The notes beneath the pieces are model-generated. The model was not told the origin of the DNA, searched no databases, and was given only the letters and a program-made list of their open reading frames with translations. A stretch of 63,731 bases of DNA from Glutamicibacter uratoxydans (GTDB lineage: Bacteria; Actinomycetota; Actinomycetes; Actinomycetales; Micrococcaceae): contig NZ_BJNY01000020.1 of assembly GCF_006539925.1 (NCBI RefSeq), positions 1 to 63,731 on the forward strand. Reading direction: 5' to 3'. Positions 51,434 through 61,818 of this stretch are shown piece by piece. Made by a program: the position numbers and the translations under genes. The first letter of the stretch is position 1. Each line of letters begins with the position of its first letter.

Positions 51434-52795
51434 CTAGTTCCAGAAGCCCAGAGCGAATTCTGCAATGATCGTCGCTAAGATGAACGACGCGGTGATCGCC
51501 ACCAAGCCAACCGGCACGATCTTCCATCCGATTTTCTTGAGCAGGCCGATATCCTTGCCCAAGGACAAGCCCGCACAGGTCAGCACCACTGTGGTGATCG
51601 ACAGGAACGGCACTGCGCTCAGGGTCTGGACAAAGAAGTCGGCTACCGGGGAGATCGGGCTGCACAGGGCGGCGACGATGGTCGTCAGCCAGATCAGCGA
51701 AGGGATCTTGTTCCTGGTCCACTTGGCCAGGTAGGCTCCGAGGACTACCAGCGCGCACATCACCAGGTAGGAGAAGACCAGCTGGTTGCTGTAGCCCACC
51801 GAAATGACTGCCGTAGCAATGCCCATGATCGAGAGCACCGGCAGGGTCACCCATAGCGGCACATGCTCTACCGCGCCGACCTCAGAAGCGTCCTCGGCGA
51901 ACTGTGCATTGGTTTCCTCCACCTCGGCCAGTGCCTGCTGCTGGTCCGGCAGAATGCCGGATTCCTGGGCGGCCGCGGCCACTGCGGCCTTGCGCTTGGC
52001 GCCGGTGAGGAAGTTGTAGACCTTGTGGGCCAGCGGCAGGGCGACGAACATGCCAACGTAGGTTCCCATGAGGGTGGTGATCAGGTTGGAGACCGCTGCC
52101 ATGGAGAGGATCGCCTGCTACGCGTCCGGGTAGACGGCGGCGATGCTGGCTGCGGAAGCCGCCATCATCGAGCCGGAGCCGACGCCTGCGCCCATGGCCA
52201 TTGCCAGCGGGTCGAAGATTCCCCAGCTGGCCACCACGGAAGTGACCAGGGAAATGTAGATGGCTCCGAAGATCGTTCCGAAGACATACATTGCCAGCAC
52301 GCCGCGGTATTCATCCGAGTTGGAGCCGAAGCGGGCCGAAACCATCGCAAACGAGGATTCGCGGTCGATGGAGAACGTGGCGCCCACGGTGGACCGCCCC
52401 ATGCGCAGCATGACCGCCAGCGGCAGAGCCAGCACGATGGTGCCGAGCATGTGCCCGATTTCCTGCAGGAACAGCGCCGGGCCAGCGGAGACCAGCTCGG
52501 GGATGTGCGGGCCGATGTCAGCCGCCAGGCGGACCACCAGCAGCAGCACCGCGATGGCGGAGAAGCCGGCGGCGATCTTCTGCGAGATGATGGAGACTGG
52601 CTTGAACTTCTGAAGCGTCAGCACCGCGCCGATGATCAGGCCCCACACCATGGGGAAGATCAGCAGGGTGCCGATCCCTACGTCGAAGGTCTTCTTGCCG
52701 ATCAGCTCGGCGATAACGGCCACGGCCAGGGCCAGGGCAGAGATCGGCAGCGCATGCTTTGCGCCGATCTTGGCGGTAGGAGAAAGGGTTTTCAT
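51434..52795 (-). pseudogene. DUF3100 family membrane transporter interrupted by an in-frame amber codon
   Basis: Two frames, 52795-52118 (225 residues) and 52102-51434 (222 residues), are the two halves of one multi-span protein and stand in the same frame. They are separated by a TAG at 52118-52120 and five codons (QAILS). Across the break the protein reads AAVYPDA-stop-QAILSMAAVSNLI, so a GAG or CAG codon has probably become TAG. Intact, it would be 453 residues with about ten helices. Context (an M20 hydrolase and RpiR regulator upstream) suggests uptake of the M20 substrate. A real nonsense mutation, sequencing error, or reinitiation at ATG 52102 are all possible. Confidence 0.75.
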
Positions 52796-52824
52796 TCGGT
52801 GTCCTGTTGCAAAGGGCGGGGCTG

Positions 52825-54021
52825 CTAGCCGCGCGAGTAGGCTGCTGCGATGAATCGGCCGCGGTCGGCCAGCACTGCGGCGCTGGCGGCTGCTGCCAGA
52901 GACAGACCGGCGTCGGTCATGACCTTGTAGGCTGCCTCGGTATTGGCCGATGCAGTGAACCCTGCCGAATGCACTGGCGCGGTGGCGCCTGGCACGGCAA
53001 ACATTGGGTGGATGGCAGGGATTACCTGCGAAATATTGCCCATGTCGGTGGAGCCGCCGGAGCTTTCGCGGGGGTCGACAGGGCTGATGTCGTTGCCGCG
53101 CGCCGCCATGGCGTCATTCCAGAAGCCGGCGATCAGCTCGTCCTGGACTACCGGTTCGTAGAGCGGCTCGGTGGCTTCGAACTCGAGGGTTGCGCCGGTG
53201 GCCAGGGCTGCGCCCTCAAAGCAGCGGCGGACCTTTGCCAGCGACTGCTCGTACTCTTCAAGCTCGAAGGCGCGTACCTCGAACTGCACTACCGAGTAGT
53301 CGGGGATGATGTTCGTGACATGCCCTGCTTCTTCGATGTAGGAAGCCACCCGGTGGGTGTCGGGAAGCTGCTGGCGCAACAGCCCGATGGCCACCTGGGA
53401 GAGCGTCGCGGCATCGGCGGCGTTGATTCCGCGGTGCGGCATGGCTGCGGCGTGGGCCGCCTGGCCGGTGAACATCGCCTTGAACCGGCCTACCGCCTGG
53501 GTGCTGGTGCCCAGCGGATTGCAGGTGCGACCCTCATGCATCGGGTGGGCCATCAGTGAAAGCCCCACGCCGTCGAAGGCGCCGCGCTCAAGCATGAGCA
53601 CTTTGCCGCCGCCGTGCTCTTCTGCCGGGGTGCCGATGGCCTTGAGCGTGATGCCCAGCTCGTCGACCAGCGGGGCCAGGGCCAGGGCGGCGCCGATGGA
53701 TGCGCCGGCAATGAGGTTGTGGCCGCAGGCGTGGCCTACCTGGGGCAGGGAGTCGTATTCGATGCAGATGCCGACGACCAGTTCTCCGGTGCCGATGCTC
53801 GCTTCGAAAGCGGTGGGCAGATCGCAGATGCCCTCCACGACGGTGAAGCCCTGCTGGGCAAACATCGAGGTGATGTTAGACGCCGCGCGGTGTTCCTGGA
53901 AGGAAAGCTCTGGGTGGGCGTGGATATCCTTGGCAAGCTCTTCGATGAGCTGGCGCTTGGCCTCCCAGTTGGCTTCGAGAGCACGCGAGAGTTCGGTATT
54001 GCCGGTGATCAGTTCTGACAT
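52825..54021 (-). CDS. M20 family metallopeptidase/amidohydrolase
   Basis: The 398-residue enzyme is an M20D-type zinc hydrolase. Metal ligands are seen in QVGHACGHNL, the catalytic Glu pair in TPAEEHGGGK, HPMHEGR, and the late HSAGFTAS; a dimerisation insert occupies the middle. Relatives cleave N-acyl amino acids or p-aminobenzoyl-glutamate. ATG 54021 with AGGA upstream is the start. The gene lies between rpiR-type regulator and DUF3100 transporter genes, spaced 13 and 29 bases, and is probably cotranscribed with both. Confidence 0.92.
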   Translation of the reverse strand: MSELITGNTELSRALEANWEAKRQLIEELAKDIHAHPELSFQEHRAASNITSMFAQQGFTVVEGICDLPTAFEASIGTGELVVGICIEYDSLPQVGHACGHNLIAGASIGAALALAPLVDELGITLKAIGTPAEEHGGGKVLMLERGAFDGVGLSLMAHPMHEGRTCNPLGTSTQAVGRFKAMFTGQAAHAAAMPHRGINAADAATLSQVAIGLLRQQLPDTHRVASYIEEAGHVTNIIPDYSVVQFEVRAFELEEYEQSLAKVRRCFEGAALATGATLEFEATEPLYEPVVQDELIAGFWNDAMAARGNDISPVDPRESSGGSTDMGNISQVIPAIHPMFAVPGATAPVHSAGFTASANTEAAYKVMTDAGLSLAAAASAAVLADRGRFIAAAYSRG

Positions 54022-54034
54022 TTGTGTGGTCCTT

Positions 54035-54940
54035 CTATGATTCGTAGATACCCAGGTCATTCCACAGTTCGTGGACATTGACCAGACGTGGTCGGATAGC
54101 TCGTGATTCGTGGTTTTCCATCCCGGCGAGCAGCCCGTAGGCTACGGAAACCGCTGCGGTGGCCGACTGGAAGGTGAAGACGCCTTCGCTCGGCACCGGG
54201 AGGACAAGATCGCTGTACTTGGCCAGGGCACTGGTGGTCAGATCCGTGATGGTGATGACCTTGGCCTTTGACGCCGAAGCGATGCGGGCGGCGGAGGTGT
54301 ATTCCTTCAGCGGCCGCCACAGGTGCGAGATCAGCAGCACGTCGCCCTCGGTCAGCGTATTGAGAATGGCTGCCAGGTGGACGCCCGTGCGCTGTTCAAA
54401 GCTTGCAGGGTAGCCCATGACCGAGGCCAAGTGGGCGAAGACCATTGAAGGCGCCGCATGGGATCCCTGTCCTAGGCAGATGATGCGCTTGGCGGTGCAC
54501 AGCACTTCGATGCACTCGGTGACCTTCTGAGCATCGATTAGGTTCCGTGCGATTTCCAGATTCTTGGCGTCGTGGGCCAGCGAGTCGTGGACTGGCGATT
54601 CAACAACGACCTGCTGGCTGAAGTCGGCATCGCGGGAAATATACACCAGAAACTGTGCTCGAAGTTCGCGCTGCAGGTCAGGCCATCCGGTGTATCCCAA
54701 CGTCTGGGCGGTGCGCACGACAGTTGAGCTGTTCACTGCTGCGCGTTCTGCGACCTCGTTCAGCTCTGCGTAGGCGGCGAATTTCGGGTTCAGGCTCAGG
54801 CTCTCAACAACGCGCTGCTGCGACTTCGTGAGTTTGGTGGCGCCGAACAGATCGCCGTGCCATGGCGTGCTCTGCAATGTATCTAGTTCGTTGTCCACGT
54901 GGCTGCCTTTCAACGGTGCCCAGTCTGTGATCTGCGGCAT
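54035..54940 (-). CDS. MurR/RpiR family transcriptional regulator
   Basis: The protein is 301 residues from ATG 54940; a longer frame upstream is rejected because it lacks a good start and reads as non-coding. The N-terminal HTH_6 domain is clear (LTKSQQRVVESLSLNP, ELNEVAERAAVNSSTVVRTA), and a C-terminal SIS sugar-phosphate-type domain has AKRIICLGQGSHAAPSM and DVLLISHLWRPLKEYTSAA. It is the first gene of the M20-DUF3100 operon and probably controls it. Confidence 0.9.
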   Translation of the reverse strand: MPQITDWAPLKGSHVDNELDTLQSTPWHGDLFGATKLTKSQQRVVESLSLNPKFAAYAELNEVAERAAVNSSTVVRTAQTLGYTGWPDLQRELRAQFLVYISRDADFSQQVVVESPVHDSLAHDAKNLEIARNLIDAQKVTECIEVLCTAKRIICLGQGSHAAPSMVFAHLASVMGYPASFEQRTGVHLAAILNTLTEGDVLLISHLWRPLKEYTSAARIASASKAKVITITDLTTSALAKYSDLVLPVPSEGVFTFQSATAAVSVAYGLLAGMENHESRAIRPRLVNVHELWNDLGIYES

Positions 54941-55176
54941 ATCAAAGCTCTTGAAATGCAATAGTAGTTGCAAGATTGATGTTTTGCATAGAGTTTTGCA
55001 GAAAATTTGTATACCGAAATCGCCCGATCGCTGCTGCGTTTGGCTGTACGAATAACCGATGTGCTTAAAACCAACTAGATGCTGGCTGGGTGATAATCCT
55101 GCAACCCTTTGGTAGGCGACAGCTCGGCGCCCTAAAAAGTTACTTCGGACCGAATGTGTGAAGTTTAGGAATCTCA

Positions 55177-55198
55177 ATAAACATCATATGATGTTTAT
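55177..55198. promoter_or_regulatory. 22-bp perfect palindrome, candidate NrtR operator
   Basis: ATAAACATCAT (55177-55187) is followed directly by its exact reverse complement ATGATGTTTAT (55188-55198). It lies 16 bases before the PRPP synthetase-like gene that heads an operon ending in an nrtR-type regulator gene. Placement and symmetry fit a repressor site covering the promoter of the NAD salvage operon. Confidence 0.75.
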
Positions 55199-55214
55199 GT
55201 GTTATCGTTGTTCC

Positions 55215-56033
55215 ATGATCACCACATACGCCTCAGTCCCCGCAGGATTCACCGTTTACTCGGATGTGAACTTCATGCAGTTTCCGGCAGGAGAACAGCA
55301 CTTCACGCTCGGTCCGGCTGCCCAACAGCAGGTGCCGGTGCGAGTGCTGATCACCGGAACTGACGCCAATGACTACATCCGCGCAGGACTCTGGATCGAC
55401 TACGCGCACCAGCATGGAAACAAGGTCGAAGCAGTCATCCCCTACCTGCCAGCTGCGCGGGCCGATCGCGGAGAACCCTTCGGGGCCAAGGTCTATGCGA
55501 ATCTGATCAATTCCTTGGAAGCCGACCAGGTGACCTGCTTGGATCCTCACTCCCCGGTGATGACTGAACTGGTCGACAACCTGACAATCGTTGAATCCGC
55601 AGGCGTGATTGCGGCGGATCCGCGGATTGCACAGCGAAGGTACGCCGGAGTCATTGCGCCCGATGCAGGAGCCGTTTCCAGGGCGCAGAAAGCGGCAGAT
55701 GCTCTGGGGATCCCGCTGTTCCGGGCTGCCAAGCACCGCGACTTCGCCACCGGAAAACTCAGCGGATTCAGCTGCGAGCAGCTTCCGGATAACGGCAGGC
55801 TGCTGGTGGTCGACGACATCTGCGATGGCGGCGGCACCTTCCGCGGACTAGCCCAATCCACGGGGCTTGGCCCAGACCGTTTGGACCTGTGGGTCAGCCA
55901 CGGAGTCTTCTCCGGACAAGCCGCCCGTCTGCGTGAAAACTTCGGCTCAATCTTCACCACCGACTCGCATCCGGGACATCAAAACCCGGATGTCAACGCC
56001 ACCATCCTCCCCGTCTCCAGCTTCATGTTCTAA
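55215..56033 (+). CDS. Ribose-phosphate pyrophosphokinase-like protein
   Basis: The 272-residue protein has the phosphoribosyltransferase-like double fold of PRPP synthetases but is shorter than the usual 310-330. VIPYLPAARADR corresponds to the PYFGYARQDR segment of classical enzymes, LDPHSP to the metal site, GVIAPDAGAVSRAQKAAD to the ATP/ribose region, and LVVDDICDGGGTF to the PRPP loop. It probably makes PRPP for the nicotinamide phosphoribosyltransferase encoded 12 bases downstream. ATG 55215 has no Shine-Dalgarno; in-frame ATGs at 55188, 55191 and 55197 lie in or beside the palindrome. Confidence 0.88.
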   Translation: MITTYASVPAGFTVYSDVNFMQFPAGEQHFTLGPAAQQQVPVRVLITGTDANDYIRAGLWIDYAHQHGNKVEAVIPYLPAARADRGEPFGAKVYANLINSLEADQVTCLDPHSPVMTELVDNLTIVESAGVIAADPRIAQRRYAGVIAPDAGAVSRAQKAADALGIPLFRAAKHRDFATGKLSGFSCEQLPDNGRLLVVDDICDGGGTFRGLAQSTGLGPDRLDLWVSHGVFSGQAARLRENFGSIFTTDSHPGHQNPDVNATILPVSSFMF

Positions 56034-56045
56034 GGAGAGAACACC

Positions 56046-57587
56046 ATGAACCTCTCAACCGCAGCATCAGCAGTCTTTGCACAGCCCACCGCACCGTCCA
56101 TCACCGCGCCGCTGTTCCTCACCGACTGCTACAAGTTGGGCCACAAGGACCTCTACCCCGCGGGAACGACGCGCGTGCTTTCCAACTACACCAACCGCGC
56201 ATCGCGGGTTGCTGGAGTGGACAAGGTGGTGCACTTCGGACTCCAGGCCTTCCTGCAGTCCTACTGCATTGAAGCCTTTGCGCCGTTCTTCGCAGCCGAC
56301 GAAGACGAAGCAGTCGCGGAATATGATGCAACGCTGGCCGCAGTGCTTGGCCCCGACCACGGAATCAATACCGAGCACATACGGGCACTGCACCGCTTGG
56401 GCTACCTCCCGCTGGTTTTCTGCGCCCTGCCTGAAGGAACCCGAGTCCCGCTGCGCGTCCCAAGTTTTACGGTCGAGAACACGTTGCCCGAGTTTTTCTG
56501 GCTGACCAACTACATCGAGACGGTTCTTTCCTCGGAGATCTGGCAGGCATCTACCTCTGCCACCACTGCAGACACCTACCGGGGAATTCTGGACGCGGCG
56601 GCGCAGCGCACCGGGGGCGACATGGCGGCGGTGAACTGGCAGCTGCACGACTTCAGCTTCCGCGGGATGGCAGGAGCCCACGCCGCTGCGGCTTCCGGCG
56701 CCGGACACCTGCTCTCATTCACCGGCTCCGATTCTTTGGCAACCATCGACTGGGTCAACCGCTACTACCCGAGTGCCGCCGGAACCGAGAACGGGTTGGT
56801 GATCGGCTCCATCCCCGCCACTGAGCACTCGGTCATGAGCGCAGGCATCAGCGCGGTGGATGAACTGGACACTTACCAGCGCATCCTGGACCAGTACCCT
56901 GCTGGAAATATCTCGGTAGTTTCGGACACTATGGACTTCTGGAAGGTGCTGACCCAGATCCTCCCGGCGCTCAAGGAACACATCATGCGCCGCGACGGGA
57001 AGCTGGTGATCCGCCCGGATTCGGGAGACCCGGTGGATATCCTCTGCGGCACCGCAGGCCCCCACGCCGAAGACACGCAGGCCTTGGAACCAGCACAGCT
57101 TGGCGCTGTTCGACTGCTCTGGCAGGTTTTCGGAGGCAAGATCAACGAGACAGGGTTCAAGGAACTGGATCCGCACATCGGCTTGATCTACGGAGACTCG
57201 ATCACCGTTGAGCGGGCGCGCCAGATCACGGAGAAGCTCGAGGAACTGGGGTTCGCCGCCAGCAACGTGGTGCTGGGCGTCGGTTCCTTCACCTACCAGT
57301 ACGTCACCCGCGACACCTTCTCTTCTGCAGTCAAAGCCACGTGGGCGGAGATCAACGGCGAGGGCCACAACCTGCTCAAGGACCCTGTCACCGACAGCGG
57401 CATGAAAAAGTCGGCCACCGGACGCCTTGCGGTAGTCGCCGAGGCAGACGGCGAGCTTGAACTGATTGAGAAAGCTACGTCGGAACAGGAAGCAGCGTCG
57501 CTGCTGAAGCCGGTCTGGAAAGACGGCAGGTTCATCCGCACCCAGTCTTTCAACGACGTTCGACAGGTTCTGGGAAACCTGAGGTGA
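56046..57587 (+). CDS. nadV: Nicotinamide phosphoribosyltransferase (NAMPT)
   Basis: The 513-residue enzyme joins nicotinamide and PRPP to nicotinamide mononucleotide. It is NAMPT rather than NAPRT: LLTDCYKLGH-type start (FLTDCYKLGHKDLYPAGT), the nicotinamide-amide Asp in WQLHDFSFRGMAGA, the catalytic His in IPATEHSVMSAG, SDTMDFWKVL, IRPDSGDP and LVYGDSI-type LIYGDSITVER. AAGGAG precedes ATG 56046. It is the middle gene of the PRPP synthetase-NAMPT-NrtR operon. Confidence 0.95.
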   Translation: MNLSTAASAVFAQPTAPSITAPLFLTDCYKLGHKDLYPAGTTRVLSNYTNRASRVAGVDKVVHFGLQAFLQSYCIEAFAPFFAADEDEAVAEYDATLAAVLGPDHGINTEHIRALHRLGYLPLVFCALPEGTRVPLRVPSFTVENTLPEFFWLTNYIETVLSSEIWQASTSATTADTYRGILDAAAQRTGGDMAAVNWQLHDFSFRGMAGAHAAAASGAGHLLSFTGSDSLATIDWVNRYYPSAAGTENGLVIGSIPATEHSVMSAGISAVDELDTYQRILDQYPAGNISVVSDTMDFWKVLTQILPALKEHIMRRDGKLVIRPDSGDPVDILCGTAGPHAEDTQALEPAQLGAVRLLWQVFGGKINETGFKELDPHIGLIYGDSITVERARQITEKLEELGFAASNVVLGVGSFTYQYVTRDTFSSAVKATWAEINGEGHNLLKDPVTDSGMKKSATGRLAVVAEADGELELIEKATSEQEAASLLKPVWKDGRFIRTQSFNDVRQVLGNLR

Positions 57588-57596
57588 AGCCATCCG

Positions 57597-57640
57597 GGCC
57601 AGCGCTCGTCCTCAGTGGATGCTAGGAGAGAGCGCTGGCC
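57597..57640 (+). promoter_or_regulatory. Inverted repeat between nadV and the nrtR-type gene
   Basis: GGCCAGCGCTC (57597-57607) and GAGCGCTGGCC (57630-57640) are perfect 11-bp arms. The loop contains AGGAGAG (57624-57630), the likely ribosome-binding site of the next gene, and ATG 57642 follows immediately. The stem could limit translation of the regulator or act as an attenuator. Confidence 0.55.
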
Positions 57641-57641
57641 T

Positions 57642-58274
57642 ATGATGAGAACTATGCCTACCCAGCCCCTCGTTTCCATTGACGCTGTTCCCCTCGTTGT
57701 CCACGGTGGACAGCTCTGCGTAGTTACGGGCCTGAGGCTCTTTGAGCCTTTCATCGGGCAGGCGGCCCTGCCGGGGGTACTGCTAAACGGTAATGAGCGT
57801 TTGGAGGAGGCAGTCAAGCGGGCGCTGCTGTCAAAGACCGGAATTAACAGTTATCGCTTTATGGTGCACACGGCGGTATTCGACGACTTCGAGCGTGATG
57901 AACGAGGCCCTACCTTGTCGATTGCGCACCTGGTGATCCTTGAACAGGTGCCGGAAAATGACTCGGTACGCGTCTATCCGCTGAGCCAGCTGCCAACGCT
58001 GCCTTTTGACCACAACCAGATTATTTCCCAGGCGTGCGCGGTGCTGCTCGATTCCTTGTGGGTTAATGCCGAACTGACCAGAGCCCTGCTGGGCGAAAAC
58101 TTCACGACCGCGGATGTGGTGGCAAGGATGAAAGAACTTGCAGCCGCCGCTGGCCGAGCAGAACCAGTGGTGAACAACGTCGGCCGGGCGCTGTCGTCGA
58201 ATAAGTCGATCCGCAAACTCGATGCGGTGCCGCAGGGGACTGGCCGTCCGCCGGCTAGTTGGCAGTGGGTTTAA
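57642..58274 (+). CDS. nrtR: NrtR family Nudix-related transcriptional regulator
   Basis: The 210-residue protein joins an N-terminal Nudix-like domain to a C-terminal winged helix (NAELTRALLGENFTTADVVA ... GRALSSNKSIRKLDA). The Nudix box is degenerate: where catalytic enzymes have REUxEExGU this reads RALLSKTGI, so the Glu metal ligands are lost and it should bind rather than hydrolyse ADP-ribose-type ligands, as known for NrtR. It probably represses its own NAD salvage operon. ATG 57642 is nearest to AGGAGAG; ATG 57654 (MPTQPLV) is a good alternative. Confidence 0.88.
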   Translation: MMRTMPTQPLVSIDAVPLVVHGGQLCVVTGLRLFEPFIGQAALPGVLLNGNERLEEAVKRALLSKTGINSYRFMVHTAVFDDFERDERGPTLSIAHLVILEQVPENDSVRVYPLSQLPTLPFDHNQIISQACAVLLDSLWVNAELTRALLGENFTTADVVARMKELAAAAGRAEPVVNNVGRALSSNKSIRKLDAVPQGTGRPPASWQWV

Positions 58275-58284
58275 ATGAATAAGC

Positions 58285-58330
58285 AAAAGGTGGCTGTCTT
58301 CCTCGATGAAGAGGAAAACAGCCACCTTTT
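58285..58330. terminator. Bidirectional terminator between nrtR and katG
   Basis: AAAAGGTGGCTGT (58285-58297) and ACAGCCACCTTTT (58318-58330) pair perfectly and an inner TTCCTC/GAGGAA pair extends the stem. The flanking A and T runs give U-tracts in both directions. Confidence 0.92.
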
Positions 58331-58358
58331 CAGGTGCTTAGAACTAGCGGCGAAGAAC

Positions 58359-60560
<2,202 letters not shown>

Positions 60561-60629
60561 TTAGGTATTTTTGGCAGATTCCGCCCAACGGGATGTGGCC
60601 GAAGTGCGGAAAAATTGATCAAGCAGTTT

Positions 60630-61058
60630 TTAGTTGTCCAATGCTTGGCACTCCGGGCAAAGTCCCCAGTAGATCACTTCTGCTTCGTCGATTTTGAAGC
60701 CGTGGTCGTTGGAGGCATGCAAGCACGGAGATGCGCCGACTGAACAATCGACATCTTCCAGATTCCCGCATTGGCGGCACACCACATGGTGGTGATTATC
60801 TCCGACGCGGGATTCGTAACGGGCGATGTGCCCCTGGGGTTGGATCTGTCGAATGACGCCCAAATTCGTGAAGAGCTTGAGCGAATCGTAGACCGCCTGG
60901 TGAGACACATTGGGATGACCTTCATGGACGGCCGAAATGATGGTTTCGGTGTCCGCATGAGGGTTCGCGGTGACCGCTGCGAGTACAGCAACACGCGGCT
61001 GCGTTACTCGCATGGATGCCTCTCTCAGCACCTGCTCGATCCCTGCCATTGATGTCAT
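60630..61058 (-). CDS. furA: Fur family regulator, FurA type
   Basis: The protein is 142 residues from ATG 61058. It has a winged helix (ASMRVTQPRVAVLAAV, NVSHQAVYDSLKLFTNLGVI) and a metal-binding dimer domain with DNHHHVVCRQCGN, DCSVGASPC and a C-terminal CPECQ. It should repress itself and katG and be inactivated by peroxide. The 61058 start is chosen because TTGACT (61089-61094) and CATGCT (61066-61071) place transcription initiation at about that ATG, as in leaderless furA mRNAs of mycobacteria; ATG 61070 is also in frame. Confidence 0.93.
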   Translation of the reverse strand: MTSMAGIEQVLREASMRVTQPRVAVLAAVTANPHADTETIISAVHEGHPNVSHQAVYDSLKLFTNLGVIRQIQPQGHIARYESRVGDNHHHVVCRQCGNLEDVDCSVGASPCLHASNDHGFKIDEAEVIYWGLCPECQALDN

Positions 61059-61075
61059 GTGTTCAAGCATGCACG

Positions 61076-61100
61076 CTTATTTTGAATGAGTCAAGATAAG
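61076..61100 (-). promoter_or_regulatory. FurA operator overlapping the furA -35 box
   Basis: CTTATTTTGA (61076-61085), a five-base centre and TCAAGATAAG (61091-61100) form a 25-bp palindrome with one mismatch. It covers the -35 hexamer TTGACT of furA on the minus strand, so FurA bound here would block polymerase. Confidence 0.75.
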
Positions 61101-61818
61101 AAATGATGTTTTGTAGGTTGCGCGCAGGAGAACCGCCGGTAAACCGCTGAGGTATGCGGATCATGGGGATATATTCCAATTCGAGTATGTGTTTTTTGTG
61201 CGTAACAACGTGACTTGCTGTGCGGTGATGTCGATATTGGGCGCGATGCGCGGCAGTCTGCGGATCCGGTCCGCGGAGTTCATGCCTAGTGTCCTCGGCG
61301 CGGGAAATTCCATCCCGCCGCCGGCGAAATTCAATGAAAAATTCGAACCCGCTGAATAGTTCCTGTGAATTTCTAATTATTTCTCGACCATTATTTGACA
61401 TTCACTAAAATTGCGCTCAGCGGCCTGAGGTAGCGAAGGTCACACTCTGGGTGGAAAACCTTGAAGTTTCGCAGTGTTTGCGAGGTTGAGTAAGGGGTGT
61501 AAGGGTGATTCTTAGGGAAAAGTTTGACCCGGTGGCGTTAATCCACAATGATGGAAAAGGCCCTTTTGGGTCTTGGGTGATCAGATCGCGAAGAATGATT
61601 ATCCGCAAAAATAGCTCTTAAATACGGCAAATATATGATCGTAAACGAGATGTTTACGCTACGCCGAAAAATAGAATTTTATATTCAGCGAACCGAAGCA
61701 ATCAAAGCAATCCTCAACCAAATGCACTAGCTGGATTGACGGCCCACGGCTGGGCCTCATCCATAAATCAAGCGCCACTTCTCTACGGCGGCTTCACTGC
61801 TAGTGAGGGAAGAACGCA
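61101..61818. other. Long non-coding region before the BCCT transporter
   Basis: About 720 bases lie between furA and the transporter without a convincing gene. Minor minus-strand ORFs are present but lack ribosome-binding sites and coding character. Small hairpins are seen at 61557-61574 (AAGGCCC/GGGTCTT) and 61741-61756 (GGCCCA/TGGGCC). A palindrome at 61640-61658 is listed separately. The AT-rich 61610-61700 segment is the likeliest promoter zone. Confidence 0.45.
61640..61658. promoter_or_regulatory. Palindrome upstream of the BCCT transporter
   Basis: CGTAAAC (61640-61646), GAGAT, GTTTACG (61652-61658): perfect seven-base arms 161 bases before the transporter ATG, next to an AT-rich stretch. 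It is a plausible repressor site for osmotic or choline-type control. Confidence 0.5.

Noticed and set aside
54941-55177. N-terminal extension of the RpiR regulator
   Set aside because: The extra residues do not look like coding sequence, and the helix-turn-helix domain is complete from ATG 54940.
61063-61401. 112-residue minus-strand ORF upstream of furA
   Set aside because: No ribosome-binding site, unremarkable composition, and it runs over the furA operator and promoter.
61740-61818. A known riboswitch in the BCCT leader
   Set aside because: Only short hairpins are present; no consensus of a known riboswitch class is readable.
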